The notes below the pieces were generated by a model, which had not been told where the DNA came from, ran no database searches, and saw only the letters and a program-made list of their open reading frames with translations. Both the position numbers and the translations under genes were made by a program. Positions 55,099 through 63,752 of a stretch of 64,000 nt of DNA are shown here, piece by piece. The DNA comes from Epilithonimonas mollis (GTDB lineage: Bacteria; Bacteroidota; Bacteroidia; Flavobacteriales; Weeksellaceae), in the NCBI RefSeq assembly GCF_900142325.1, contig NZ_FRAM01000004.1:248001-312000 (forward strand), in the 5' to 3' direction. How positions within the stretch are numbered: position 1 is the stretch's first letter; the number at the start of each line of letters is the position of its first letter.

Positions 55099-55920
55099 TT
55101 AATCTTTCGCACATCGGAAACCGAGATTATTAAGGCAGTAATTGGCCTGCAGGCTTCCGCGTAATGCATATCTGACAAATGCGGCATAATTCCGAAGATC
55201 GGCAGAGGTTACCGCTGCTCCGGCACAGAAAAGATTGTCATTTGTCGCATTGTCTTTTCTGGATTCTCCGCTCATCATCACCGAATTAAAATCGAAAGTC
55301 CATTCCCAAACCATTCCGTACATATTGTAGACACCGTAATAGTTCGGAGCTTCCTGTCTGATGATCTGTTTGTTTTTATTTTTTTTCTGATAGGCTTTCA
55401 GAATAAAATCTGTGAATTCTGGATTTTGTGAAGCATTTTTGGACTTCTGATCCGCTAATGCAACAAATTCCCATTCATCAATTGTCGGCAATCTTTTCCC
55501 CACACTTTTGGCGTATTCTTTGGCGGCAAACCAGGAAACATTCGTTACCGGTGCATCAGGATTCAGATTTTCCGGAATTTCAAAATCGCTTTTCCAGTTT
55601 TGAAGATATGTGCTGTCTGCATACAGCCTTTTTACTTTACTTTTGGCCCATTGAGGATTTATTTTGAGAAATTGGAGATACTCTGCATTGGTAACAGGAC
55701 TGTCATCCAGATAGAAAGATACTACTTTTACGATTCTTCCGGAATCCTTTCCTATGAAAGCTTCATAAGTCCCGGCTGCTATTTTCACCATTTTCTTTGA
55801 ACTGGAAACGGATTTCAAATGGTTTTGATTCTGGGATGCTTTTTCAGGCATTTCGGAATGTCCGGAACAGGAAAACAGTATTGCGACCATTGCAAAAAAC
55901 ACACTAACCACGACTCTCAT
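55099..55920 (-). CDS. Formylglycine-generating-enzyme-like (SUMF1) lipoprotein, NirV-like
   Basis: A 273-residue exported lipoprotein (Cys18, L-F-S-C-S) with an FGE-sulfatase domain: V-T-N-A-E-Y-L-Q-F, V-S-W-F-A-A-K-E-Y-A, R-L-P-T-I-D-E-W-E-F, V-W-E-W-T-F-D-F and a C-terminal L-N-N-L-G-F-R-C. Relatives next to nirK are called NirV and lack proven enzyme activity; they may assist NirK maturation. It lies 198 bases after nirK with the repeat copy in between. Confidence 0.85.
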   Translation of the reverse strand: MRVVVSVFFAMVAILFSCSGHSEMPEKASQNQNHLKSVSSSKKMVKIAAGTYEAFIGKDSGRIVKVVSFYLDDSPVTNAEYLQFLKINPQWAKSKVKRLYADSTYLQNWKSDFEIPENLNPDAPVTNVSWFAAKEYAKSVGKRLPTIDEWEFVALADQKSKNASQNPEFTDFILKAYQKKNKNKQIIRQEAPNYYGVYNMYGMVWEWTFDFNSVMMSGESRKDNATNDNLFCAGAAVTSADLRNYAAFVRYALRGSLQANYCLNNLGFRCAKD

Positions 55921-56008
55921 TATTTCTCAATTTTCAGATCCTCAATTGGACCTCAAGTAAAATTTTATTTTAAATTACCGATCTAATCTATATTGCGACA
56001 AATCTCTC

Positions 56009-56086
56009 GCAGCCCGACCTGAGTGGAGCTCTTTTTGTGCAGCGAAGCGGAACAAAAAAGCGGGAACGGAGGGCGGATAAGCTGCC
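56009..56086. repeat. Dispersed structured repeat, copy 2
   Basis: Seventy-eight bases with the same ends and arms as copy 1 (20638-20725), in the same orientation. Only the loop differs: here GCAGCGAAGCGG, whose ends can pair a little, versus a 22-base Gly/Ala-rich loop in copy 1. It lies in the gap between the stop of nirK and the start of the FGE-like gene, within a minus-strand transcript. Confidence 0.85.
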
Positions 56087-56118
56087 CAAATAAAATGGAC
56101 TTTATTTATTTTTGAATT

Positions 56119-57153
56119 CTAATTCTTTTTATAAACTGCAGGATTTTCGGCTCCTGTAATTTTAATTTTTCCTAACGCTCCTTTGTTGAATGCTCTGAAA
56201 ATTGCGTGATCCACAATCACATATTCGCCAGGAACCGTTGCTTTAAATTCCACAATGGATGCTCCACCAGGCGGAATAACTGTCGTTTGTACGTTTTCAT
56301 TGATTTTGCTGCCACCTTCCATATAGACTTTGTCAAAAATTTCGCCGATAACGTGGAACGAAGAAGTCAGGTTGGGACCACCATTTCCTACAAAGAATCT
56401 GACGGTTTCTCCTACTTTTGCCTGAAGCTCGTTGGCGCCTAATAAAGCACCTGTATTGCCGTTGAATACAACATAATCAGGATGCTCAGCTATGGCTTTG
56501 TCCATATCAAATTCCTGAAGGCCTTTGTCACCAAATTTACCTTTGGTGTAGAAATCGCCTTGCATAATGTAGAACTCTTTATCGACTTTTGGCAATCCGC
56601 CTTCGGGTTCTATGAGTATCAATCCGTACATGCCGTTGGCGATATGCATCCCGACTGGAGCTGTAGCACAGTGATAGACATAAAGCCCGGGATTAAGTGC
56701 TTTAAAATTGAATATTTTTTCTGTTCCTGGAGCTACAAAAGTTGCTTCTGCTCCACCTCCGGGTCCATTGACTGCATGGAGATCAATATTGTGTGGAAAA
56801 GTATTATTCTCATTATTCTTGAGATGTAACTCGATATCATCTCCCACTCTTGCCCGAATGAAACTTCCCGGAACTGTTCCGTTGAACGTCCAGAAATTAT
56901 ATTGAGTTCCATCTGCAAGTTCGCCGGCTTTTTCTATCGTTTCCAGTCTTACAATGATTTTTTTCGCTGACCGGGTTCCTATTGGTGCAGGGACATTAGG
57001 TGCTGTTACGAACTTATGTTCCTCGGTTGTTCCGTCGGTTTTTATCTGCGATGCATCCTGTTTATTTTCTGAAGCGGCAGATTCGTTTTGTTTGCAGGAA
57101 TCCAGACTGATGAAAGCAGACAAAACAGCTGTGAAAAGAAGTGATTTTCTCAT
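56119..57153 (-). CDS. nirK: Copper-containing nitrite reductase
   Basis: A 344-residue enzyme reducing nitrite to NO. The N-terminal signal includes a lipobox-like L-D-S-C (Cys20), so the enzyme is probably lipid-anchored. Type 1 Cu ligands are His121, Cys162, His170 and Met175; type 2 ligands are His126, His161 and His316; catalytic Asp124 and His267 are in place. Two cupredoxin domains (about 60-190 and 195-335). Upstream is the rrf2 copy 2 with a palindromic motif before nirK. Together with norZ it converts nitrite to N2O. Confidence 0.96.
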   Translation of the reverse strand: MRKSLLFTAVLSAFISLDSCKQNESAASENKQDASQIKTDGTTEEHKFVTAPNVPAPIGTRSAKKIIVRLETIEKAGELADGTQYNFWTFNGTVPGSFIRARVGDDIELHLKNNENNTFPHNIDLHAVNGPGGGAEATFVAPGTEKIFNFKALNPGLYVYHCATAPVGMHIANGMYGLILIEPEGGLPKVDKEFYIMQGDFYTKGKFGDKGLQEFDMDKAIAEHPDYVVFNGNTGALLGANELQAKVGETVRFFVGNGGPNLTSSFHVIGEIFDKVYMEGGSKINENVQTTVIPPGGASIVEFKATVPGEYVIVDHAIFRAFNKGALGKIKITGAENPAVYKKN

Positions 57154-57190
57154 GTTAATAATTTTCGATTTTTTAATTGGTAATAAAATT

Positions 57191-57218
57191 AAAAGGATAT
57201 AAATACCTTTTAGTATTT
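57191..57218 (-). promoter_or_regulatory. Candidate operator upstream of nirK
   Basis: AAAAGGATATAAATACCTTTT (57191-57211) is a near-palindrome with AAAAGG/CCTTTT arms, overlapped by the perfect AAATAC-6-GTATTT palindrome (57201-57218). The adjacent TTTAGTATTTTATT recurs in the promoter of the rrf2 gene (about 57732-57745). Location is 38-65 bases ahead of the nirK start. Confidence 0.5.
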
Positions 57219-57258
57219 TATTTATAATGATTTTTTAAATTTTTTAAAGTTATTTGTT

Positions 57259-57690
57259 TTATTGTTTGAGAAACGTTAGTCTTAAATCGAGATTTTTGAC
57301 AAACATTTCGATTTTAGAATTTTCCAGCATATCTTTTATCTGCTGACGAATATGTTTAAAATCGTTATGAATGGGACAAGGATGATTTTCCGAACATTCT
57401 TTAAGACCCAGCCCGCAACCGGAGAAAAGTTTGTTTCCGTCTATCTCTTTCACGATATCTGCAACAGATTGCTCAAGGTCTTTCCCTTCCATAAAAAAAC
57501 CTCCGTTCGGTCCTTTTGCAGATTGTACAAATCCTTTTCTGCTGAGATCCTGCAATATTTTCGCAATGAAATACTCCGGGGAATCTATTCCTGATGAAAT
57601 ATCTTTTATCCCTACCCTGCTCCCGTCTTTAGACTTCTGCGCGATAAAGATCAAAGCACGAATGGCGTATTCACAGGTTTTAGAAAACAT
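57259..57690 (-). CDS. Rrf2-family Fe-S regulator (NsrR-like), copy 2
   Basis: A 143-residue winged-helix regulator with Fe-S ligand Cys at 92, 99 and 105, the same numbering as copy 1, and a similar N-terminus (F-S-K-T-C-E-Y-A-I-R-A-L). It lies directly upstream of nirK in the same direction. Its promoter has a perfect TACCTTTG -7 box (57708-57715) with the shared 13-mer motif just upstream. Likely a NO-sensing repressor of nirK/nor genes and of itself. Confidence 0.9.
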   Translation of the reverse strand: MFSKTCEYAIRALIFIAQKSKDGSRVGIKDISSGIDSPEYFIAKILQDLSRKGFVQSAKGPNGGFFMEGKDLEQSVADIVKEIDGNKLFSGCGLGLKECSENHPCPIHNDFKHIRQQIKDMLENSKIEMFVKNLDLRLTFLKQ

Positions 57691-57707
57691 TCTCTATTTT
57701 TATATGA

Positions 57708-57733
57708 CAAAGGTAAGATACTTATTTTAAATA
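57708..57733 (-). promoter_or_regulatory. Promoter and candidate operator of rrf2 copy 2
   Basis: On the minus strand the -7 box TACCTTTG (57715-57708) lies 5 bases downstream of TATTTAAAATAAG (57733-57721), the complement of the 13-mer found at the porin promoter. The placement between -33 and -7 is that of a repressor site. Confidence 0.55.
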
Positions 57734-57854
57734 AAAGACAGTTTAGTATTTTATTACACTGATATATATCAGTTCTGATAAGTTTACTAAATTTCTTCCG
57801 TATTTTTAATTGGATAATTATCATGTAACATGCGAAAAACACAGCAATAACTTA

Positions 57855-57900
57855 AAAACAATAACCCTGAACATGACAGCTGTCCAGGGTTGTAATTTTT
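57855..57900. terminator. Terminator after the phosphatase-like gene
   Basis: AACCCTG / CAGGGTT 7-bp stem with a 15-base loop and T-rich sequence on the minus side (ATTGTTTTT), A-rich on the other. It ends the minus-strand gene at 57917 and may act both ways. Confidence 0.7.
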
Positions 57901-57916
57901 GATTAAAGGTTTTATA

Positions 57917-60661
57917 TTATTTCACTATCATTTTGACGGTATATAGTTTATTTGAAAATATTTTCAGGACGTAAACCCCTTTTGGAAGGCTCTGATTGAT
58001 GATCGATGTTGCATTGTTATTGATGTTCTTCGAGGTGTAGAAAAGACTTCCCGTCATATCATAGACATCAATTTTCTCGATCGGATATTTTGCCTTGATA
58101 TAAGTTCTCTCGCCACTGTTAACTGGATTTGGATAAACCTGAATTCCTGATTCTGATGAGTTGCTGCTGGTACCAAGAGTTTCTCCAACCACCTCAAATT
58201 CGACTCTGTTAGAAACCTCATTATAAGAATCATTGGTAAACATGACAATGAAATAACTTCCCGGTTCAGTTGGTAATTTATCATCAGGAATCTCTACATT
58301 ACCATTTGCAATACCATTGAAATAAGTATAGCTAACCAGAGGATCGATGTTCGGGTTATCATTTTTATGGTAGATTCCCAGCCAGTCTTTCACAATACCG
58401 GGAGAATCTGTCCATGTTGCCATGATATTTTCATTCAGGTTATATATCGTTTTATTGATCATGAGTTGGGTGATGTCGTCTCCGATCTGGAAGAAGATTT
58501 TATTACCTACGGCTGTATAGCCGTCCTCGAGAAAATATTGTGCAAAATAGTAACCTTTCGGCAATCCGTTGAATGTATAAGTACCATTAGCAGAAGTCAC
58601 ATAAGCCCATTTCGGAGAAGTTACAGCAGACGACGGCGTTATCCCTACTTTATAAACACCTACCCAATCTTTGGACAAAGCAGGTGCATTAGTGTAACTT
58701 AGCTTTACTGTTCCGGTCACCGGATAATTATTCTGATCTGTAGACAAGGTTACGGGCGGACCAACGTAAAATGATTTTCTTGGTGCAATTTCCGTATAGC
58801 CATCGTTAGCCATTAGAGCAGCATAATATTGTCCTTTTGTAGCCAAACCACTAGTGAAAGTCATACTTCCACTGACCTGTCCATTGGTATATTTCCAGAT
58901 CTGGGAAGGATTGGCTGAACCGGGATTTTGCCCCTTTTTATAGATCCCAATCCAGTCCTTTGCATTTCCGGGTGTATCTGTAAAGCTGATCTTGATGGGT
59001 TTATTTTGCTCATATTCCGTAGCATCGGGAACGATCTGTGTGTTAAGCACGACACTGTTAATGATCTTAAAAGATTTTATATCGCTCCAAGGAGACCATT
59101 TCAGATTTCTGTCCCTGTATCTGACTTTAACATAATAAACTCCATTGGTTAATCCATTCTTTTCAATTGTAGCTTTTGTAATGTCAAGATTGGCATTGAC
59201 ATCCTTTGACTCGTCTGTTCTGTTGCCTGCTTTACCATAAAAGTTTTCAAAATCCCTGTAGATATCTTTTTCCACAATGCTGAAATCCTGAGTTTTGGAT
59301 AATAGGAACTCAGTCGTATTCAGCAATTCATCAGAAGTTGTCTCATAAGGAGAGCTTTCTATTGTGATCGGAAGTTCCAATTCCTGACCGTTGTAATTGT
59401 TCAGAATACCCGGTTTTTGCGGTGCAGGTTTATTTTTAGCATGATGAAATCTGTCCATCAGCACATTATCTTTCCATTCAAAAATACTGCCTATAGAATA
59501 AGCTTCGACATCAAATGTATTGTTAACAGTATCAACATCGATGATCTGATAGATCCAGTTTGGGAGCGTTTTCTGGACGTCATCAAAATCCTGTTCAGAC
59601 GACATTCCCCAATACTGATCCCAGGCTACACCACCGGAAATAATCTGATAGGTCGGAAAATTCTTAAGCTGACCTCTGTGATACAAGTGATGATGGGCTC
59701 CGATATGCAAAATATGTTTCGCACTTGTATTCATAATTGGCATCACGGTATTCCTGATCCATGTCGAGATATCGCCGACATATTGCTCAGCCTGGTAAGG
59801 TCTGTGTCCCAAAGATACAATCCATTGTACGGTATTATCCTGATCAGCCAATGGCAAAATTTTGTTCAGCCATGTGATCTGATCATTAGACGGATGTTCG
59901 GTATCAAACGCAATGAAAAGCGTATTCCCTGCCTGTCTTGCATAATAAGCCTCGGAACCCGAAGAAATACCTTTATAAGTGACATCATCAAGGATATAAT
60001 GATCATAATAAGCCTGCATTCCCAATGTACCGTATGTTTCGTGGTTACCAACAAGTGTCTGTATAGGAAGGAATCCCGACAATTTTTTGTTTTTGGAAAA
60101 ATGTACATTTTCATAATGATCCAATGTCCCGACATCCACCTGATCGCCTACCATAACTGTCATTGCGATATTATCAGACGGATCTTTGTCATAGCCCCAT
60201 TTTCTGGCTATCTGTCTTTTGGCAGCAGAAACCAAAGAATCATATCTCGGTACACCTTTCATCTGGTTGTCACCCATAATCAAAAAACGGATGTGGCCAT
60301 CCGCAGTCGAAGCCTGTCCTGGTAATGGCAGTGTTTTAAAAGAATAAACCTGGGAAATACGGTTTCCTGTTTTGATTCTGTAGTAGTATTTTGTATTAGC
60401 CGTAAGACCATCAATCTTGACAGAATGGTAATAATAGTTAGCAGGATAACCTGTATCCGAAAGGATCTTGTTGGTACCCGTTTTTGTTGACGCCAGCTGA
60501 TTTTGTGACAAACCATATTCAACGACGGTCTCTGCATTGTCCGTGGTTTTCCAGTTTACACAGATAGACGTCGGCGACGGCGCCTGGAGATAAGGAAATA
60601 ATTCCTGTGCTGAAGCTGTTCCGCAGATCAGCATCAAACAAATTAATAATAGTCTTTTCAT
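57917..60661 (-). CDS. T9SS-secreted purple acid phosphatase-like protein
   Basis: A 914-residue secreted protein. From the ATG at 60661: signal peptide (M-K-R-L-L-L-I to A-S-A-Q), an N-terminal FN3-type domain (about 25-115) as in purple acid phosphatases, and a metallophosphoesterase domain with G-D-N-Q, G-D-Q-V-D, G-N-H-E, L-G-H-R-P-Y and H-H-H-L-Y-H (about 125-370), giving the di-metal site. Then further Ig-like repeats with N-P-S/N-P-N turns and a T9SS type A tail (V-Y-P-N-P-V, L-P-K-G-V-Y-V-L-K). It probably frees phosphate from organic phosphate esters outside the cell. The 10-codon longer start at 60691 is less likely. Confidence 0.92.
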   Translation of the reverse strand: MKRLLLICLMLICGTASAQELFPYLQAPSPTSICVNWKTTDNAETVVEYGLSQNQLASTKTGTNKILSDTGYPANYYYHSVKIDGLTANTKYYYRIKTGNRISQVYSFKTLPLPGQASTADGHIRFLIMGDNQMKGVPRYDSLVSAAKRQIARKWGYDKDPSDNIAMTVMVGDQVDVGTLDHYENVHFSKNKKLSGFLPIQTLVGNHETYGTLGMQAYYDHYILDDVTYKGISSGSEAYYARQAGNTLFIAFDTEHPSNDQITWLNKILPLADQDNTVQWIVSLGHRPYQAEQYVGDISTWIRNTVMPIMNTSAKHILHIGAHHHLYHRGQLKNFPTYQIISGGVAWDQYWGMSSEQDFDDVQKTLPNWIYQIIDVDTVNNTFDVEAYSIGSIFEWKDNVLMDRFHHAKNKPAPQKPGILNNYNGQELELPITIESSPYETTSDELLNTTEFLLSKTQDFSIVEKDIYRDFENFYGKAGNRTDESKDVNANLDITKATIEKNGLTNGVYYVKVRYRDRNLKWSPWSDIKSFKIINSVVLNTQIVPDATEYEQNKPIKISFTDTPGNAKDWIGIYKKGQNPGSANPSQIWKYTNGQVSGSMTFTSGLATKGQYYAALMANDGYTEIAPRKSFYVGPPVTLSTDQNNYPVTGTVKLSYTNAPALSKDWVGVYKVGITPSSAVTSPKWAYVTSANGTYTFNGLPKGYYFAQYFLEDGYTAVGNKIFFQIGDDITQLMINKTIYNLNENIMATWTDSPGIVKDWLGIYHKNDNPNIDPLVSYTYFNGIANGNVEIPDDKLPTEPGSYFIVMFTNDSYNEVSNRVEFEVVGETLGTSSNSSESGIQVYPNPVNSGERTYIKAKYPIEKIDVYDMTGSLFYTSKNINNNATSIINQSLPKGVYVLKIFSNKLYTVKMIVK

Positions 60662-61063
60662 TTCTTTTATAGATTTGGGCAAAGCTATCATTGATCTATT
60701 ATCTTATCTGTAATTGAATTTTAAATATGAATTAATTTTTGCTGTGTTATTTTATCTTTATGGCTGAAAAATTTACAATCCGGTGATATAAAGATCATTG
60801 TTCATCACAAATAATTAACAATAAAACCTTAATTATTATTAATCAATAGATTAGACGCCAAAACTATTATTTAGCAGTAAATTCATCATTTATATGATTA
60901 ATTTGTTATTTTGTAAAAAGACCATTTGGTATTTTTACGCAAAAATCACAGAAAACCTTTTCTTACATTTCAAACTGCTTCCCCTGAGTTTTTCCGTTCA
61001 GGACATTTTTATTGACCGAAAAATTTTGAGTCAATTATAAAAATATAATATCGATTGCGGAAA
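60662..61063. other. Gap of about 400 bases without recognised gene
   Basis: AT-rich sequence between the phosphatase-like gene and the CinA-like gene, both leftward. I see only the probable promoter of the phosphatase gene and no convincing terminator. Confidence 0.4.
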
Positions 61064-61654
61064 TTAAGAAGCTTTATCATTATCTATGCCTGTATCAATT
61101 TGCTTATCCAGCTCAAGCTTGAAACATCCCAGTATGAATTCGCTATAATACAACTGGGCATTTACAGCTTTGGTTCTCGAGTGCAGATCCAACCTTTCTG
61201 ATAATATGATCTTTCCGCGGTGGCTTATTGAAAAGTAGGCGAACAGCTTTTTGCCAGATTCTTCTACAGGTGTGGCATAACCCGTTACAGCTATGGACCA
61301 GTTTGTTCTGTACATTTTTGCCACATTCAGAGCCATGGTTTCAGCAATATTGGAAGAAACACAATTGGTTTTTATGGCCTCCTCCAGGTCAACCTTTAGA
61401 ATTTCAACCTTTTCCTGAAGACTGTACGCGGTTATCCCACCCATGAAAAAAGTTGAGGCATCTCTCATCTGGGAAAAGGAAAACTGTAGAAAACCGGATG
61501 TCACACTTTCTGCAACTGCAATCGTTTCCTTACATTGCAACATTCGTTTGCCAATATAACTAAGCAAATTTTCGAGTTCAATAATAAAAAAAATAAGTGA
61601 CCTTACAGACAGTTCGTCTGAACTGACACCGATCTGAGATGGCTTTACAATCAT
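61064..61654 (-). CDS. CinA-like (C-terminal domain) protein
   Basis: A 196-residue protein of the CinA C-terminal domain alone, an NMN deamidase-type fold. Motifs: T-I-A-V-A-E-S-V-T-S-G (residues 44-54), a G-G-I-T-A-Y-S near 73-79, and A-V-T-G-Y-A-T-P near 123-130. In complete CinA the last motif reads A-x-T-G-x-A-G-P; here Thr replaces Gly. The expected Ser after the A-E-S is present. A start about 35 codons later would give the usual domain length; the true start is uncertain. Standalone forms help recycle NAD. Confidence 0.85.
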   Translation of the reverse strand: MIVKPSQIGVSSDELSVRSLIFFIIELENLLSYIGKRMLQCKETIAVAESVTSGFLQFSFSQMRDASTFFMGGITAYSLQEKVEILKVDLEEAIKTNCVSSNIAETMALNVAKMYRTNWSIAVTGYATPVEESGKKLFAYFSISHRGKIILSERLDLHSRTKAVNAQLYYSEFILGCFKLELDKQIDTGIDNDKAS

Positions 61655-61952
61655 AAATTAATTTGAATAAGACTACTGAAGCAAATGAGAATCTTCAATT
61701 GTTCGGACCGACGAAAATAGGAAAATCAGATTCTTTCATTTATGACCTGAATCATCAATAATTATTTCAAAATAAAATGAAACAGGGCTTTTATAGGAGT
61801 TAAAAAGGCATTTGAAAATCAAACTTTATTATTAATTACAAAAGACAGATAGACTTAATTCAAAAATAATTTAATATTTGACATAACTGTTTAAGCTTTT
61901 CCCCATAATGGCATTTGTATTGTTAGGAAACATTATTATTAATTCGTTTACC

Positions 61953-62375
61953 ATGAAAAAACTGATTCTAATAGCAATTTGTTTTGTCGGGTTATCATCG
62001 TGCGATAAACCAGCTAAAATGGCTGGCAACAATATCAAAGAAGAAAAGCCCGCAGTTGGATCTGAGAAAGATAGCCACGGATGTATTGCAACCGCAGGAC
62101 AGACCTGGAGCGAACTGAAAAAAGATTGCATTCAGATTTTTAATGAAGGATTACGGCTTAATCCTGTGGAAGCACAAAAAAATAATTCTGTTATCAGTAT
62201 CTTTGTACTATTAAATGACGACAGATCTAAACTTGAACTCTTTTTACCACATAATACCATCATGTTAACCAAATCTGATCAGGGTATCTATCAAAACGAT
62301 AATTATGAATATGATTCCGAAAAATCTGTTCTATATGTCAATGGTATAAAGAAATATGAAGGTAATGTTGAATAA
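61953..62375 (+). CDS. Small lipoprotein of unknown function
   Basis: A 140-residue lipoprotein from the ATG at 61953 (M-K-K-L-I-L-I), lipobox Cys at about 16 (L-S-S-C-D). The mature start has D-S-H-G-C-I-A-T-A-G-Q-T-W-S-E-L-K-K-D, with one Cys, and the rest is beta-rich (F-V-L-L-N-D-D, L-F-L-P-H-N-T). An earlier in-frame ATG at 61908 lacks a signal. Similar proteins seem to occur in related bacteria. Function unknown. Confidence 0.75.
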   Translation: MKKLILIAICFVGLSSCDKPAKMAGNNIKEEKPAVGSEKDSHGCIATAGQTWSELKKDCIQIFNEGLRLNPVEAQKNNSVISIFVLLNDDRSKLELFLPHNTIMLTKSDQGIYQNDNYEYDSEKSVLYVNGIKKYEGNVE

Positions 62376-62404
62376 TTTATGATTACTGTATCTAAAAATA
62401 TGAT

Positions 62405-62755
62405 ATGAATTTTACACTGGAGATCACGGCGCCCGAAAGAGGCTCAAACATTTTATTTAAAACCATTTATTTTAATGCTTTTAAAATTAATATTATTGAA
62501 AGATACTCCGGGAAGGGGCATAATAAATTTTACCATATCATTATAAAGCTCAGAACTATTGATGATGAGATCATACTTACTAAAAATGGTGCGGGAAGAA
62601 TGAAGATTAGCGAATCAGACTTCGAGAGCTATGGACGATTGTCTAAAGTATTGAATTCTTATGAATACCGAAACAAACTGATGGATCGAAAAACGGTTGA
62701 TGATAAGTTTGTTAACTTCATTCTGAGCAAGATGGTTAATAATTACCAGCTGTAG
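62405..62755 (+). CDS. Unknown cytoplasmic protein, 116 residues
   Basis: A 116-residue protein with no signal or membrane segment; a mixed beta-alpha pattern with Y-H-I-I-I-K-L-R-T-I-D-D-E-I and a final helix. It follows the lipoprotein gene by 29 bases in the same direction, so may be co-transcribed. No family recognised. Confidence 0.6.
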   Translation: MNFTLEITAPERGSNILFKTIYFNAFKINIIERYSGKGHNKFYHIIIKLRTIDDEIILTKNGAGRMKISESDFESYGRLSKVLNSYEYRNKLMDRKTVDDKFVNFILSKMVNNYQL

Positions 62756-62809
62756 TTATTTATAATTTAATTTGTTGAAAGCTATAGTGGATAATCAAAG
62801 AAAAGCTAA

Positions 62810-63208
62810 TTTATTTCCCCCGATGCAGAATATGTGAGCGTAAGAGAAGGGCAATGTCTCCCGATTCCTGACGGGCTGAGTTTTGCGGAAGCTGCAAGTT
62901 TACCAGAAACTGTATTTACCGTCTGGTCCAACATTTTTCAGAGAGGAAATCTTCAATCTGAAGAAACGCTTTTACTTCATGGCGGAAACAGCGGCATTGG
63001 AATTACCGGTATTCAGATTGCCCATGCATTAGGTTCAAAAGTGATTGTGACCGTTGGTTCTGACGAAAAAGGTAAAATTTGTCTTAAGTTGGGCGCTGAT
63101 TCATATATCAATTATAAACACAGAATTTTGAAGACGAATTACAAAAAGAAGGTGTAGATGTTATTCTGGAAGATTGGCGGCGCTTATTTAGCCAAAAAGA
63201 TACAATAA
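62810..63208 (+). pseudogene. Broken zinc-binding/quinone oxidoreductase gene
   Basis: Middle part of a medium-chain dehydrogenase/quinone oxidoreductase: V-R-E-G-Q-C-L-P-I-P-D-G-L-S-F-A-E-A-A-S-L-P-E-T, then a nucleotide-binding G-G-N-S-G-I-G-I-T-G-I-Q-I-A. The first 90 or so residues are missing (a stop precedes 62810). Downstream, two frame changes (near 63120 and 63174) are needed to read F-E-D-E-L-Q-K-E-G-V-D-V-I-L then I-G-G-A-Y-L-A-K. It ends at TAA 63206-63208. A dead remnant. Confidence 0.75.
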
Positions 63209-63517
63209 TAAAGGCGAGGAAATCACCAAGTATTTTATAGAAGAAAACAATTTTGTGTGGACATGGACAGTTTTGATAACAAAATTCCATCTTCAGGATA
63301 TGTGCAGACAGTTAGGAAAAATATCGTCAAAAAATCATTAATCCAAAAAGTAGAGAGAAGAAGTCCTTTGGTGTCGGAAGACGCACAACGCGATATCTTG
63401 CGTTTATGGAAAATTTGTATTAAAGTGTACTAAAGTCTTTAAAGTTATTTAAAAGTGACAACCAAAAAACCAAAAAAAATGGATTCTTTTTTAAAAATCC
63501 TTTCGAGGTACAACAAA

Positions 63518-63533
63518 GGTACAAATTTGTACC
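63518..63533. repeat. Perfect 16-bp palindrome
   Basis: GGTACAAATTTGTACC is fully self-complementary. Related GGTACAA blocks lie at 63507-63513 and 63718-63724. A dimeric DNA-binding protein or recombinase could use them. Confidence 0.85.
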
Positions 63534-63726
63534 GATTATCACAAATCAATGCAAAATAAACGTATATTAGCAAAATAGATAAAAGCCCTATAAATAAGGG
63601 TTTTATGTTTATTAATAAGGGTTTTTGATTGTTTGTTTTGCTGTGGTTACTTTCCGATACAGCATCTATAGAAGTCTTTATTGATGGTGGTTTATACCAT
63701 ACAAGGTGTACAAAAGTGGTACAAGA

Positions 63727-63752
63727 TTAAGATGCTGCAACATCTTTTTTTT
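63727..63752 (+). terminator. Terminator-like hairpin
   Basis: AAGATG / CATCTT stem with a 6-base loop, then a run of T. No annotated gene ends here, so it may close a small transcript. Confidence 0.6.

Noticed and set aside
59417-60325. A 302-codon open frame on the + strand
   Set aside because: It is antisense to the phosphatase-like gene, has no signal, and its composition (many Ile, Cys, His, Arg) fits a shadow of that gene.
63263-63433. A 56-codon frame after the broken oxidoreductase
   Set aside because: Too short and without family signature; may belong to the decayed region.
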